From Polytrichum commune (Eukaryota; Streptophyta; Polytrichopsida; Polytrichales; Polytrichaceae), in NCBI GenBank assembly GCA_950295325.1, contig OX485806.1, forward strand, positions 28,706,001-28,770,000: DNA of 64,000 nt. The letters are read 5' to 3'. A program made the translations under genes and the position numbers. Numbering within the stretch: the first letter of the stretch is position 1; every line of letters starts with the position of its first letter. This document shows, in pieces, positions 24,213-37,072 of this stretch. The notes beneath the pieces were generated by a model, which saw nothing but the letters and a program-made list of their open reading frames with translations, made no database searches and was not told the DNA's origin.

Positions 24213-25325
24213 GGAGGTTATTAACGTAATGTGGCACTTCCAAATTCCCAACTCCCCGAACCTATTTTGGCCGTTGGATCGGACCGGGGATTCTCTCGTC
24301 CACTCATCCATCCGTCGCAAATCGTGAAGATTGTCAATCCATGCTTTGTACTAATTGGAGTGGATATGCATAATCTGGAAGAGGCTGGAGAAGGAAATCC
24401 TCTTTCTTCTTTGTTGGTGGATTGGAGGTCTGCAGACATGACATTGCTTAGTGTAGGCCGATGTAATGTGGGCCCGAGAATTTGTGGGGTGTGGGGGGGG
24501 GGGGGGGGATATTAAGGTAGCGCGGCACTTCCAATTCCCACCTCTCCGAACCTATTTTGGCCGTTGGATCGGACCGGGGATTCTCTCATCCACTCATCCG
24601 TCTGTCGCAAATCGTGAAGATTGTCAATTCATGCTTCGTAGTAATTGGAGTGGATATGCATAATCTGGAAGAGGCCGGAGAAGAAAATCCTCTTTCTTCT
24701 TCGTTGGTGCATTGGAGGTTTGTGGACATGACATTGCTTAGTGTAGCCCAATGCAATTGGGGGGGGGGGGATTATTAAGGTAATGTGGCACTTCCAATTC
24801 CCAACTCCTCAAACTATTCCGGTTGTTCAATCGGACGGGTATTCTCTCATCCACTCATCCGTCTATCGCAAATCGTGAAGATTGTCAATTCATCCTTCGT
24901 AGTAATTGGAGTGGATATGCATAATTTGGAAGAAGCCGTAGAAGAAAATTCTCTTTCTTCTTTGTTGGTGGATTGGAGGTTTGTGGACATGACATTGCTT
25001 AGTGTAGGCTGATGCAATGTGGGGCTGAGAATTTGTGGGAGGGGGGGGGGGGGGAGATTATTAAGGTATTGTGGCACTTCCATTCCCAACTCCCCGAACT
25101 ATTTTGGCCGTTGGATTGGACCAGGGATTCTCTCATCCACTCGTTCATCCGTTGCAATTCGTGAAGAATGTCAATCCATGCTTTGTAGTGATTGGAGTGG
25201 ACATGCATAATCTGGAAGAGGCCGGACAAGAAAATCCTCTTTCTTCTTTGTTGGTGGATTGGAGATTTGTGGACATGACATTGCTTAGTGTAGGCCGATG
25301 CAATGCGGGGTTGAGAATTTATTGG
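24213..25325 (+). repeat. Four tandem copies of a 265-295 bp unit joined by poly-G runs
   Basis: Units begin near 24228, 24520, 24782 and 25068 at GGCACTTCC and run through TTTTGGCCGTTGGATCGGAC, ATCGTGAAGATTGTCAAT, TGGAGTGGATATGCATAAT and GACATGACATTGCTTAGTGT. Each of the first three ends in a G run (about 24483-24508, 24760-24770, 25038-25053) followed by ATTATTAAGGTA, and length differences lie mainly in the G run. The fourth ends without one at about 25325. All units keep one open plus-strand frame, but it has no shared ATG. Confidence 0.9.
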
Positions 25326-28300
25326 ACGTTATGCCCCTTTCAGTCTAGGCTTCTCTTGCAAAATGAACAATACTCGGTCCAAGTATCCATGTGTGCACTT
25401 GGAAATGATAGGTAGCTTGGCCGAGGTTTGCATCACCAAAAACTGTTGCATGTTCATAAGTGAAGTATATGATATCTATTAGTCTCCACCGGCTCTTGTC
25501 CGCCATTGCGGGACCCACGTGGAATTCCACACTAGTTGGCCTATTTAACCGCGGGTACTTTTTGGCAACGAGGACACAACATTTTATCGGATGTCATGGG
25601 TTTAGCCAACCCCTCGCTCCCCATTACCCTTCTATAGAGAAAGCAAACACCTAGAGGGCGCGTAATGTTGTCCTCCCAATCATGTTGACTATCGTATTGG
25701 CTAGTGGATTGAAATATGGTTTATCTCCTCCAGTTAGCATTTGTAGAGATTATCATTTCAAATTCCATAATTGATGTCTAAATGCAAACATTGTGAGAGG
25801 TAACAATGGCAAAAAAAAGTTCTCTCCAAACAATCACATAGTCCCTCCTAGCCATATTAACCTAATGTTGAATACGGTTTGAACACACAACCCACGTTTT
25901 TTTTTTACCATGTATCGACCCCTCAAATAATTGTGTTGAGTTAAGAAAATCCGCCACATAAGGCCCAAATACCTTTTGTCGCGCTATTGTGGACAATTCC
26001 AACTATGCAAACTAATGTTTTCATTGAACCACATTGGGAATTGTCTCATCCAATTACCAAATGCAAATGGAGAGGATAGGTGATGCCAACCTTAGGTTGG
26101 CGTGAATGGAACGCTTCACCCTTGAGCATGGACTTAGGTTTGTATCTAAACCTCATGTGGATTTATAGAGCTTAGCTATGGGACATACACTATTGCCTCG
26201 CGCCAAAAGTGGTATATTTTGGGAAGAAAAGAAGGGTTGTTGTGGATGGAGGGGGGAGGTGTTATTGGGTTGATGTGGGTATATTCGGGGGCATGGGGAT
26301 AGGAATCTAGCAATTCTTGAGATCAAGCTTGTCTAACATGAGTGTGTGAGGTATTTGAGGGGTTGTTTACATCATGGTCCATGAAGTCGTCCCAAGGGCA
26401 TGTAAATATATGTGACTGAATGTTGAACTCGTCATGGGACCACTTCGGTTTACACCAAGGAAACAACATCAAAATGACCATGGAGTTCGAGGTCCCCAAA
26501 AGACGTATTTTAAGGCCTACATTGTCCACTGACATGGTCCAACGGGTTTTGCAATGGGAGAGACAAAAGAGGTGCTCTAATAAAAAAAAACAGGCATAGG
26601 CCCATGGCAAAGAAATGTTGTGATAATAAATTTTTAATGAATTGTTTTTGGGGAAGAGAAGATGAAGACAAGAGAATGGTCAAACTTGAATTTTTTTTCA
26701 TTACTACCTTTTTTGGGCATATATTAAAAAATCATCACATTCCTTTTTTGGTGCATGGTCATTCCTCTTGATCCACATTCGGTTTACACCTAGTGAGGGG
26801 CCCAAAAGCTTTGTAAATTGATTTTTTTAAGAAATCGGACCATAAAAGTTGGACCATCAAGTCGGACCATGAAAAAAGGCCATCTTCCATGGTCCGACTT
26901 CAAGGCGTGCAAAAATCAACATTTGGAGGAAAGGCATGGGTTAACCAGTTGGGATGGTGCTAATTGGGGGTTTGCCCCTATGCGTGCACGCATTAATGAG
27001 TGTAAGATTGCATGCGTTGTAATGGATAGCAATTGCAAATCATGGTGATTGTCAATTCAAGCTTCAAAAATTGTAGTTGGATTTTGAAACTTTTAACAAG
27101 TCGACGTGGATATATGTCTTATTTTTACTTTCTCCAAAGTAAGCAACCACGTAGACCCTCCCAATCGTGTTGGGTAATTGCTCACACATAGTCCAATATC
27201 CTTTTGACACTTGTATTCGGGGTGTTTGGAATGACACTCTAATAGTTACAAGCCTTGACATACACCACTTAAATGCATGTCTCGTATCAAGAAGAGCAAG
27301 CACATAAGAAGCACATACCGTACACCAAGATCATAGTAAGGGACTAAGACTATATGTTTTGCTATATGAGTTGGGCTCACCAATCTTACCCAAGGTGACA
27401 TGGCAATCAACTATATACTAACACATAAATTGTTATATTAGTTGCTTCAACCATGGAATTAGTTCTAGAGACCTTGAATTAGTTCATCAAGACCCAATTT
27501 GGTTGAATCAACCACAAACTTGTGGGGGTAGCCTTCCGTTGTACCCGATCAAATTACGATTTAAATTTTCGTCAATTCGAGGTTAGTGATATTTCTTTGA
27601 TTAAATGATCATTAGTCGATTCTTAACACAAATCAAAGTGCCTCTTCATTTCGTTTGTCATCAATCACCACACAACACATAATGGTTGGCTCAGTCTCTA
27701 CAAAGTCTCCAAACAATCATGTACAAGCCATGGCATTCTTATTATAATAAACATGTCATCAAGACTTAAGACTGATACAAGCCAAAATTATGCAAGAGTA
27801 TATTGAACTCTTCGCCAACCAAATATAATCATCATGATTCTTACTTAATCTTGTACCGTATCAATCCTTAATCTATCTTGATCGTCATATCACTTTTGAC
27901 CTAGATACCACTCTAAAATATTGGCCCCCCCCCCTCCCGATTACATTTATAGAGCACGTGGTTCCTTCTTCATCGGAGCTTTTCATCTTCAAGGCTCGGT
28001 TTGTCTTCTTTCACTTAAGTTAGAATTCGTTCTCACAACTCTCTCATGACTCGCTCATTGCTCCCTTACTATATTTTACTATCGTTTTACTCCTACTTCA
28101 TTCTCTCGCATACTTTGGTTGCGATTGTTCTTCTACACTCCTAGCGAGATTAGGTCACTACATCAAATTGATGTTCGGATGTATTGTCTTCCAAATGTTT
28201 TGGTTCTAACTCGAGAACTATGCACATGACTATTGCATGTTAAAATGCACCAGCCCAAGCTATAGTCAGCACATGCACCAAGCAATCCATTGCTTTTTCA

Positions 28301-31300
28301 TCTCTAATTCCATCATGTCCATTTCACAAGAAATTATTTTGGTCCATTTATTGGTTCCTCATCTACCAAGCGTTGATAATTTTATCTCACGTTCTTTGCT
28401 CAAGCGACCCTCTCACACTCTCATCACTCCAACCACTGGACTCTCACTCTTATTTCTTCTGTTTTGTCCACACTTTGCTTTCTCCAATCATTGGACTCCT
28501 AAGCAAACAAAAACACCAAAACGGACTTCATGCATACTCCTTCCTTCACAATGCAATGTCGCTCATTCATAATTGCAACTAATCACATGTTGAATGCAAG
28601 ACTGAGAAGACTTGATAAAACTCACATTTTTATTTCAGTGTGTTCGTCCACATTCCCCTATCACATGCAATAACATTCCGTTTCTAATTTCCTATCCATC
28701 TTCAGGCCTCGAGCTCGATTCCTCCCAACTCTCTCGCCTATAAGCATATAGCTACATAGAAACGACTTTAGCAAATATAACTTAAATTGTCTTCGACTTC
28801 TAGCAATGGACTTCTTATTCTTCGAAGGATGCATATAATTACAACTCCTCAAACTATCTTTCCTTGGACTATAGCCTTATTAATTCACTTCAAAATGACT
28901 TTCATCGACTATTTGGTCTAATTTATCAAATGTTCAGTATCTTCTCTATTTGCCAAAAAGCTATGGCCATATTTTGTGTGTTACAAGTGGTTTTCCAAAT
29001 TTATGTTAGGCCTACCTCAAAGAGTCAGTCAAGAGTAACACTCAAAGAGTATTACCTACAATCAATTTCTTTGGCATTCGCATGTAAAATTTTCAAGTGG
29101 TCCTTTGCAAGCCAATCTTTGTGTTTTGAGGTAAGACCATTGCACCACAAAATATGCTTTTGTTGGGAACATCATGAAACGGTTGGGAAGCCTTGACCAC
29201 TCAAGTTCCAAGTTGGTCCAAACCCATTGTTGGTATAGTGTTGTTTTTATTTTACTTTACTAAACCATTTGGGTATCTATGACAAGGACTTCTTAGTTTT
29301 TGATACCAATATAGGATAGATATTTGATGGTATTCTTGTTTTCAACACCATATGGGTATATATACCACAAGAACCTTCATACCTAGATAAACAACCCTTG
29401 GTGCATGAACATGGTTCATAATGGTATTGACCCTGATAATACCTCGTGTAATCAAAGATCCTCTCACCTTGGCATACCTACCAAGTATCAATATTTGATT
29501 GGTATTACAAATCTGGATACCCACATGTAGGTTATTTGAAATCATTGTTGATGATGATTATCGATACCCATGCATTCATATGTATGTACCATACCAGCAT
29601 CGGTCCAAACATGTGCCATTCAAAATTTATAGAAGTATGGCAATGTTTTTATGAATATTAAACCATAACCCATGTTTTGTTTTATGCAATGCAAAATTAT
29701 AAAATCTTGTCCATATTTGTAATTTGATGAAACACAAGTCAAGTAATGCACTTTGAAACTCATAAGCTAAATTATAACCTACAAGGACCATGGAAACAAA
29801 AGGTATGTGTTAAGCGTGCAACTTTGATTGTAGACGTGCATGTTACACTTTGTCTTCATAAGGACCAACATAACGTTATTCAACTACAACGAGTCATAAT
29901 ATTCTAAAACCAATCAACTTGAGTTGGGGCTACTAGTTTATCAAGTTGAATTTACTTAGACAAGCATCTTGGAGGTATAATCTTTCCACTTTATATGACA
30001 AATTCTCAACCCCACCCAACATGGTCACTCAATTGGATAATGTTATGTATATCCGATACTTGTAACCTCCTTTTCTTTACCCTTAAGGTTCCAAGAGGCC
30101 CACTATGGGCATGAGACGTCACGCGTAGGTGTCTAAGGTTTATATTTGTTAACCTTAATTGGAAATGTTAAAAGTGATATCTTTTATAATTAATTGATTG
30201 ACAAGTTGTATTATTCCAATCGAAGCAAAAGTGTAAATCAAATAAATATTGGGAGATATGGGCTTGTATATTTATACAGCTGGAATATGTAAACAATGAA
30301 CCATGTTGTTGTGGTAGTAGCCATCGCTACACCATTCTCCCCCATTCTAGAAAGGCAAGGAGACCACATGTGCCATAAGGAACATGTTGAAGTGATGTGT
30401 TATCGTACATGTAGTTAGACATATACTTGATACAAGTTGAATATAGACATTTTGGCCTACACATCACAATTGTGACACTTCCCCATTAACTCGTGTTTAA
30501 GTAAATCTAGACATATTATCAAAATATGGACTTTTGGGTTGCTTCAATTATGTTAGCGAATCCATCAATACACTTCCAATATATGCAAATTTTGTGAGAG
30601 ATATGTGAATCCTCAATGAGAACTTTAATGTTATAATAAAAAAATGTGATGATAAATATTTTATTTTATTTTTAAATGGAAAATCTATGTTGTATGATAA
30701 GTAATGAAAATATAATAAAATTAGTTGTTGTAATATTAACATAATCAACTTTGCATATCTATTGTAAGATCCTACCATACAATTATATTGTTGGATCCTA
30801 CAATAGAATTTAACATGTTATATTTATGGACTTGGACTAAGTCCAATTTTACTTAAATATCAAATGGCATCAAAGACTACAAACAATGCTTTCGATTAGA
30901 ATCATGTATGTTTTGCATGCCTTTGGGGACTCATTAGCTGCAATACCTGCTTATCTCGTGTGGAGTCACACACGTTCAAAAACATTGATTTCAACATGGA
31001 GTTTGGCGGGCCTTGACATGTGCCTAACATCAGAGAGCTTGGGTTTAAGATTTGTGTCTTCGTTTTTTGGGGGTAGAAATGTTTGTTTGCAACTTTGATT
31101 AAGGATTGCCAAAGAAAGAAGCAATTAATGTACAACATGGGATATGCATTTGATGGAAACTTGTGATTCACAAGTGCCCACATTTTACATGGACATGTGT
31201 AGGTAAACCCCAAAACATTGCTTGATATGCCACAAAGGTTGACAACATTATTCAACATGCCTTGCAAACTATGTGGGCATGGGAACTTGTGAGGGGGGGG

Positions 31301-31893
31301 GGTGTTCAGTAGCATTAGTATTAGAAATGAAGGTGAGTCTAATTGTTGGGAGATATAGAAATTTAATGTTTAAAAATAACAAAAGGTCTCCCAAATTTGG
31401 AAAAGTGGATAGTTCTTAGACTATTTGGAAGATGATGAGAGTGTTTCTATTGTGAGGGTATCACTACAGACGCACAAACAAAAATATCCTACAGACGCAC
31501 GTGGTTGCCAAAACATACAAAGAGTGAACCCCTCGAGCCCAAAATTTTAAAAAGGAATTGTGTTATTTATTCTTGGAAGATTTTCCATGGGTTGCAAATT
31601 TGGATTGACTACTTTGCAACCATGCGTGGTATGACATCCATTTGTGGGATCGGCAACATATGATACAAATATCAAGTTTATCTTAGAAATGGAGCTACCA
31701 CACCTTGTTAATATATTGTTATGTTCTATGTAGCATACAATATTAATCAATGTTCTTTTAAACAAAGAAGATTGAAAGAAAGCTATCACACCCCCATTGA
31801 ATAATGTCATGTTGCATGAGATGGCTTGAAATGATTGTGTATGCTGTCACAAGGGCTCAATAAGTAGTGTGTCTCCATGTGCACTAACTTTGG
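25326..31893. other. Intergenic, no gene seen
   Basis: AT-rich with short frames only. 26350-26900 has many GACCATG/CATGGTCC words on both strands, possibly an eroded inverted-repeat element. 27110-27320 resembles dispersed family 5. 29210-29620 has scattered GGTAT/ATACC words and GGTCCAAAC near both ends, again like an eroded element. Poly-C lies near 27926 and poly-G near 31293. An ACAGACGCAC pair occurs at 31468 and 31492. Confidence 0.45.
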
Positions 31894-32605
31894 TGAGCTC
31901 CAATTTTACAATTGGACATGGGGGGTGTGGTAGCTTTTCAGGAGGAAGCCAAGGTGGCATTCCTAGCCACTTGGCGGATCTATCTGGCATTGCATGAAAC
32001 TCATTGGTTGGCGGTGCATGGATATTGTTTGCGGTTCACGGAAGATGCCATTTATGGAGGGAAAGTTTTTTGCTTTTCACGGCAAGAACAAGGCCCACAT
32101 ATATTGCTTGAGGTGCGTGTTAGATCCCTTTCTCTCTCGGGCTCTCTCTCGAAGTTTGTGCATGACCGTGCTTTTGTAAAAGGGTTGGCCGAGGAGGATA
32201 TAAAGGATTTTTTATTTTTTTTAGGTTTAACTTTCTTAGATTTAATGTGAGCTCGAATTTTACGATTGGACATGGGGGGTGTGGTAGCTTTTCAGGAGGA
32301 AGCCAAGGTGGCAATCCTGGCCACTTGGCGGACATGTCTGGAATTGCAAGAAACTCATTGGCGGTGCATGGATATTGTTTGCGGGTCACCGAAGATGCCA
32401 TTTACGGAGAGAAAGTTTACTACATTTTGCGGCAAGAACAAGGCCCATATATAGTGCTCGAGGTCCGTGTTAGATCCCTTTCTCTCTTGGGCTCATTCTC
32501 AAAGTTTGTGCATGACCGTGCTTGTAAAAGGGTTGTCCAAGTAGAGTATAAAGGAGTTTTTTTCTTTTTTCTTTTTTCTTTTTTGGTTAACTTTCTTATT
32601 CTAGT
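31894..32605 (+). repeat. Direct duplication (~354 bp period) carrying an unrecognised reading frame
   Basis: TGAGCTC followed by AATTTTAC..ATTGGACATGGGG starts at 31894 and again at 32248, and the copies stay similar for about 330 bp. Copy 1 has an ATG frame at 31918-32250 (111 codons with stop; MGGVVAFQEEAKVAFLATW... CLRFTEDAIYGGKVF... SLSKFVHDR). Copy 2 lacks four bases near 32358 relative to copy 1, so its frame is shifted in the middle. Both end in a T-rich tract. The segment is more GC-rich than its surroundings, which could mean a captured gene fragment. I do not recognise the protein. Confidence 0.75.
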
Positions 32606-33914
32606 TGTGCAAATAAATGTGCTTGGTTGAAACTAACATGCAATTTTGGGGTGCGTGTTTTTTTTCAAATTTATTATTTTTTCAAATTTTAAGCTTTGGG
32701 TGATTTGGTGCCTTTTAATTAATGTAACTCCCAAACACACACTATATTTCAATTAATTCAACCCCCATCTTATTTGTCGTAAAGTTTAGATGTTACATCA
32801 CTTTGGCATGTTTGGGAACTCTTAAGATATTCACAGACTTGCTTACCAAACAACATGTGTCAATGTAAGATTTACCAAACCTAATTCTAATATAATTAAA
32901 TATTCAACAATGAGTGCTTAACTTGCCCAAGTACTACAATACTAAGCACAATTACTAAGATATTTGGGGTTCTACAAATTCACATGACATATTGTTTTCA
33001 ATATCATGGACAAACAAATAACAAACAATTTAAGTGGGACTTCTTCCGTTGGTGATTGTTAGTTTGAAAGCCCCATAAATGTTGAGATCAAAGGGCAATG
33101 ACAAACATGACTAGTTAGGGACGAGGTTATAATGTTCATGGTATGGACTTCTTAGGTCACATGGACATTCCTCGGACAATCATGACCATCGAAACCGAGA
33201 TCAACGGACCATCAAAGAATCATATACTTATAGAGTTATAATGCGCATGTGGACAATAGAACCAAGTTCGAGGGAGGTTATCAATATAATATGTACAATG
33301 TTACCCAACAATTGCGTGCACTTTATTTCCCTTAGTCATTTCATCACTTTTTGCATGCCTATGCTTTCTTTCCTCGAAAAGCGTGGTCATAATCTTAGAA
33401 CCCTCTAAGAACTTACTAAAGCTTTATTCACACAAACACAATGCTTACAAAACAAAACAAAAGGAAAGACATCGTGGTCATTTTGGAAAGACCGGAGTTA
33501 CTTTTCTAATGACACTCCTTATGAATTAGTTTATAAATATTGTCATCCTAGTTGACTTTTATTAGTTCATCCACTTTCGGTGCCTAGCATTTATGTAATC
33601 AATTATTGTCATAGATGATTTAAATTTGGATGAGGATTCACTCAATAAGTGACAGTCTCCGCAACATTGATATGTGCAATTGTAGTTTTTTCACACACTA
33701 TTTTGAAGACTCATTAATACAATAACATAAGAGAATTAAGAAAGGAAATTGCGGTTTCTATATGGATGATAAAATGAAATTATTAAATTTTATGTTATGA
33801 TTTTGACCCAAGACAACTTGCATGGGTAAATATACAACCTATTCACAAAGGAGACCTAGTTGTAGATACTAACGTAGACATATTTCCAATGACTGAAGTA
33901 TATGTACATTGGTA
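32606..33914. other. Intergenic, no gene seen; short diverged repeats
   Basis: AT-rich. The text at 33580-33690 (GTAATCAATTATTGTCATAGATGA...AAGTGACA) recurs in diverged form at 34530-34640. 33760-33890 is a diverged copy of part of family 7 (33915-34131). Confidence 0.4.
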
Positions 33915-34131
33915 TGTGCAATTAGGTTACCCCACACTAAGATATCGACATTCCACACTAATTTGATAGTTAACTACCACAATAACAATACAATAATTAT
34001 TTCTTTCAACGTGGTTGTCATACGGATGAATAAAGACAATTACAAGTCTTTGTAATTTGGCTTCCAACCCAAGATAATTTGCATGAGTTGTAAAGAGACG
34101 ACCTATTTGCGAAGGCAACCTAATTGCATGT
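33915..34131. mobile_element. MITE family 7, copy 1 (~217 bp)
   Basis: The ends read GTGCAATTAGGTTACC and GGCAACCTAATTGCA, an inverted repeat. A second copy of almost the same length lies at 41090-41296. No coding content. Confidence 0.7.
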
Positions 34132-34723
34132 ACAAAAGTAGTCATCTTTCCAATGTACTTACCAGTGATTTTCAATATGGCTATCTACCATTGATGTGTG
34201 ATTGTAAAAATTAAAGAATCGCACAATTAATCCATGATTTTATGTGGATAAAATAGGTAGAAAAAAACCCTAAAAATCATAGAACTAGATGAAATCATCC
34301 GATTTTTGGATGTGGCACAAAAACCTGTATAATCATCCACATGTGGCTTCGTCACTCCAGTAGTTGTAGCCAGCATGCCTCCCTTGAAAGATCGAAATGA
34401 AAATCTATTGAATTTAGTGTCAAGTGGTATTTTATGTGACCGTGGTGACTTTTTTTAATGACACTTCTCTCATGAATAAGCTCAAGAATATCGTCAACCC
34501 ATCTTGCTTTTGGTTCACCTGCTTTTGGTATATTTTGCATCCTACCATTTCTGTAATGACTTATTGTCGTGGATGAATGAATTTCCAAATGAAGAAATCA
34601 CTTCGTAAGTGACAATATTTGTAACAATGTAAATCTATAATGTCCAAAAATGTTTTACAGGGCGTGACAAATAATCTTAGGTTTAGATTTAGTGTTGGTG
34701 ACACTACATGGGCGATGTACAAC

Positions 34724-35095
34724 TACACTAAATATACCAATTAGTGAGGGTGGGAAATTAGTGAAGGTAATATTGAAGTCCTTTCCGTCATGAATGAGTG
34801 CCATTAAAAGGTCTTAGACTTAAGACTATGCAACATTGTTCATCTTTGCACTTGGCATTTCACTTAAAGTACCAACACTTGGCATGAAAGTATTGGCACT
34901 TGGCACTATTCACTAACAAGCATGTGGCACGCACTATTTTCTTGAAATCTATGGTAAGTGAGCATAGAATGTATTGTATCCATGAATTTAGTGTCACTCA
35001 ATAGCACCTTCAGCCCTTAGTGATTTTGTGATTTTGGCTAGATTATGCGTGTGACTTGAATTAGTGCTACCCTCACTAATTGTTATATTGTAGTG
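34724..35095. mobile_element. MITE family 6-like element (~370 bp), CACTA-type ends
   Basis: The left end has ACTACACTAAATATACC then AATTAGTGAGGG. The right end, read in complement, has CACTACAATATAACAATTAGTGAGGG-like sequence, so the inverted repeats run about 28 bp. Internal GGCACTTGGCA words are repeated. Noncoding. Confidence 0.65.
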
Positions 35096-35199
35096 CGGTA
35101 TCAAAACAAGATGAATATAATTGGTTACAATGAATACAAAATTTAGTGTACTTAGTACTTACCCTATAATTTTTTTGTTATGTAATACTTATGGGATGT

Positions 35200-35590
35200 T
35201 GTAGTTATTGTAAAGTAAACCATGGGAAGTAGTGGGTTCAGTCCCAACCCATGAGATTGTGTACAAGAGTTAACACAAAGTCACCCAAGTTTTCTCAATC
35301 CTTGAATGATCATACCCAAAGAGTTAAAAATTGCCTTAATGGCTTGTCCTACTAGGATGGGTGGACCAAGTTCACCTTGCATAGGCCGATATGGGATTTA
35401 GGACAAAATTTCCCAAGCTTGTATCATAATTTAGATTCTAGAATTCTCTCAAAATTTGAGAGATGGAAAGAGAAGATCTCAAAAGTTTCACCCATCTTTC
35501 AATATAGGCTCCAAGACTAACAAACTCTTAATAGAATATTTTCTCAAAGAAGGATTAAACCAATGATTTTGTAACTCTACCAATAAGGAG
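35200..35590 (+). repeat. Dispersed repeat family 9, copy 1
   Basis: Matches 39790-40200 in reverse orientation: CACCCAAGTTTTCTCAATCC, GGGTGGACCAAG, GCATAGGC and CTTTCAATATAGG recur in complementary order. The copy is preceded by GGGTTCAGTCCCAACCC, which faintly resembles a tRNA B-box. I cannot say whether this is a SINE, a MITE or something else. Confidence 0.6.
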
Positions 35591-35638
35591 GGGGGTTCAC
35601 TATTGGTATGAACCAATCAATGGAGAAAGCCGATCACT

Positions 35639-36026
35639 ACACTAAATATTGTATTTAGTGTCACCAATTCTATTTGTCTTCTTCAATACCAAGTGTGAAT
35701 TGCCTGCATAGTGTCACCAACACTAAATGTGAACCTAACATTATTTGTCATTCCTTGTACTTTGTTTTAGATTTATAATATTGCAATTATCATCACTTAC
35801 TAAGTGGATTTTCTTCCAAATTCCAATCACATGTGATAACATTTTCATTATAGTATCGTTAGGATGCATGATATACCAAAGTTTGTTTTCAATATTTAGC
35901 ATGGATTTCATCCAAATGTCAATCATCCATGACAAACAATTATAGAGTTATTTATAAGAAGTGTCACTAAAAAAATCACCACATTGACATAGATTACCAT
36001 ATGACACTAAATACAATATTTAGTGT
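35639..36026. mobile_element. MITE family 6, 388 bp, ACT target duplication
   Basis: Perfect inverted repeats of about 25 bp begin ACACTAAATATTGTATTTAG and are flanked by ACT on both sides (35636-35638 and 36027-36029). Each end is itself nearly palindromic (ACTAAATA..TATTTAGT). Noncoding. Confidence 0.8.
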
Positions 36027-36159
36027 ACTTACACATGAAACTAGCTGAGTGTGATAAATAATTGGCCGAAGTTCAAGACTTTGTGAAAATTACCGTTTGT
36101 TTTTAGAGGACTTTAGAGACCAGGTGGCCATAAACTTACCAATTTATGTTATTTTATTT

Positions 36160-36960
36160 TGGCATAAATTGAAAATGCAGCTCCAAAGAGGAACCAACAA
36201 CAACGACCTCAGAAGAATCAACGCAACATGAGGGGAAATCAAGAAATAATATCCATATGGGGCCTCGCCTTTTAGGTGACCACTAAGTTGCCACAAGTCA
36301 CAATAAAGCCTTTGACCCCCCAAATCGAATCGAACATGTTAAGGACATCTCGGTAAGCGATGTTTGGGGCATTTTCCAAGTCCGAAAAAGTATGTTGCCA
36401 CTCAACCCTACCACAACCCTGCAAGACATCCCAAATGGAAAGAAAAATAAATAAAAGAAGAATAGAAGTCAACATGTAACCGGTTGGGCTTGGAAACACT
36501 ATGATCTCAACCACTGTCCCGGGAGAACCGGCGGTTAGTTCCAGATGAACCGGTTGAGTTTGAAAAATAACCGGTCGAAGTCGGAGACTTCAAGAGGATT
36601 ACCGATCATTTCAAAGGAATCTATAGAACACACCTCAAATGAATGAAAGCAAAACCGGAAGATGTCAACATATATGTAACCGACTGGATTTAGAATCACT
36701 CATATCTTGACCAATTATTTATGCCCAAAAACTTCCCGGACACCGATCTCGACCGATTACGATGCCCAAAAATCTCCACGTCCTAGTAAACAACGTCTGG
36801 GACCTTTTCCAAGTCGGAAAGAGTCCGTTTGTCACTCAATCCTACCATAATCCTGCAAGGCATCCCAATATATACAATGATAAGGAAAGATGTCAACATG
36901 TAACCGGTTGGATTCAGAAACCCTAGGATCTCGACCAATTACGATGCCCAAAAATCTCCA
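36160..36960. repeat. Local direct repeats, AACCGGTTGG-type units
   Basis: GTCAACATGTAACCGGTTGG-like text recurs near 36470, 36665 and 36892, each followed by ATCTCGACC-like words. CACTCAACCCTACCACAA..CCTGCAAG at about 36396 recurs at about 36834. 36160-36310 also matches a segment at 47590-47750. Noncoding. Confidence 0.65.
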
Positions 36961-37072
36961 TGCACACTAGGACCGAAGCAACAAGAGGTAATTCCTATAA
37001 AGGCAATATTTACTCAACAACAACAACAACAACAACAAGTGAACCAAATCTATCTCCCTCTATGTGTGTCTA

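Noticed and set aside
23619-24327. Long minus and plus frames through MITE family 1 and the GC-rich segment
   Set aside because: They cross the MITE border, are arginine/proline-rich low complexity, and lack family resemblance.
24231-25415. Four small related proteins in the tandem array
   Set aside because: The open frames begin at GTG or TTG rather than a shared ATG, and no known domain is present. A repeat with an incidentally open frame is the simpler reading.
31894-32605. Pair of LTRs
   Set aside because: The copies abut directly with no internal region, primer site or retroelement protein, so a tandem duplication fits better.
35255-35275. tRNA gene or tRNA-derived promoter near GGGTTCAGTCCC
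   Set aside because: No acceptor-stem pairing or A-box at the right distance could be found by eye.
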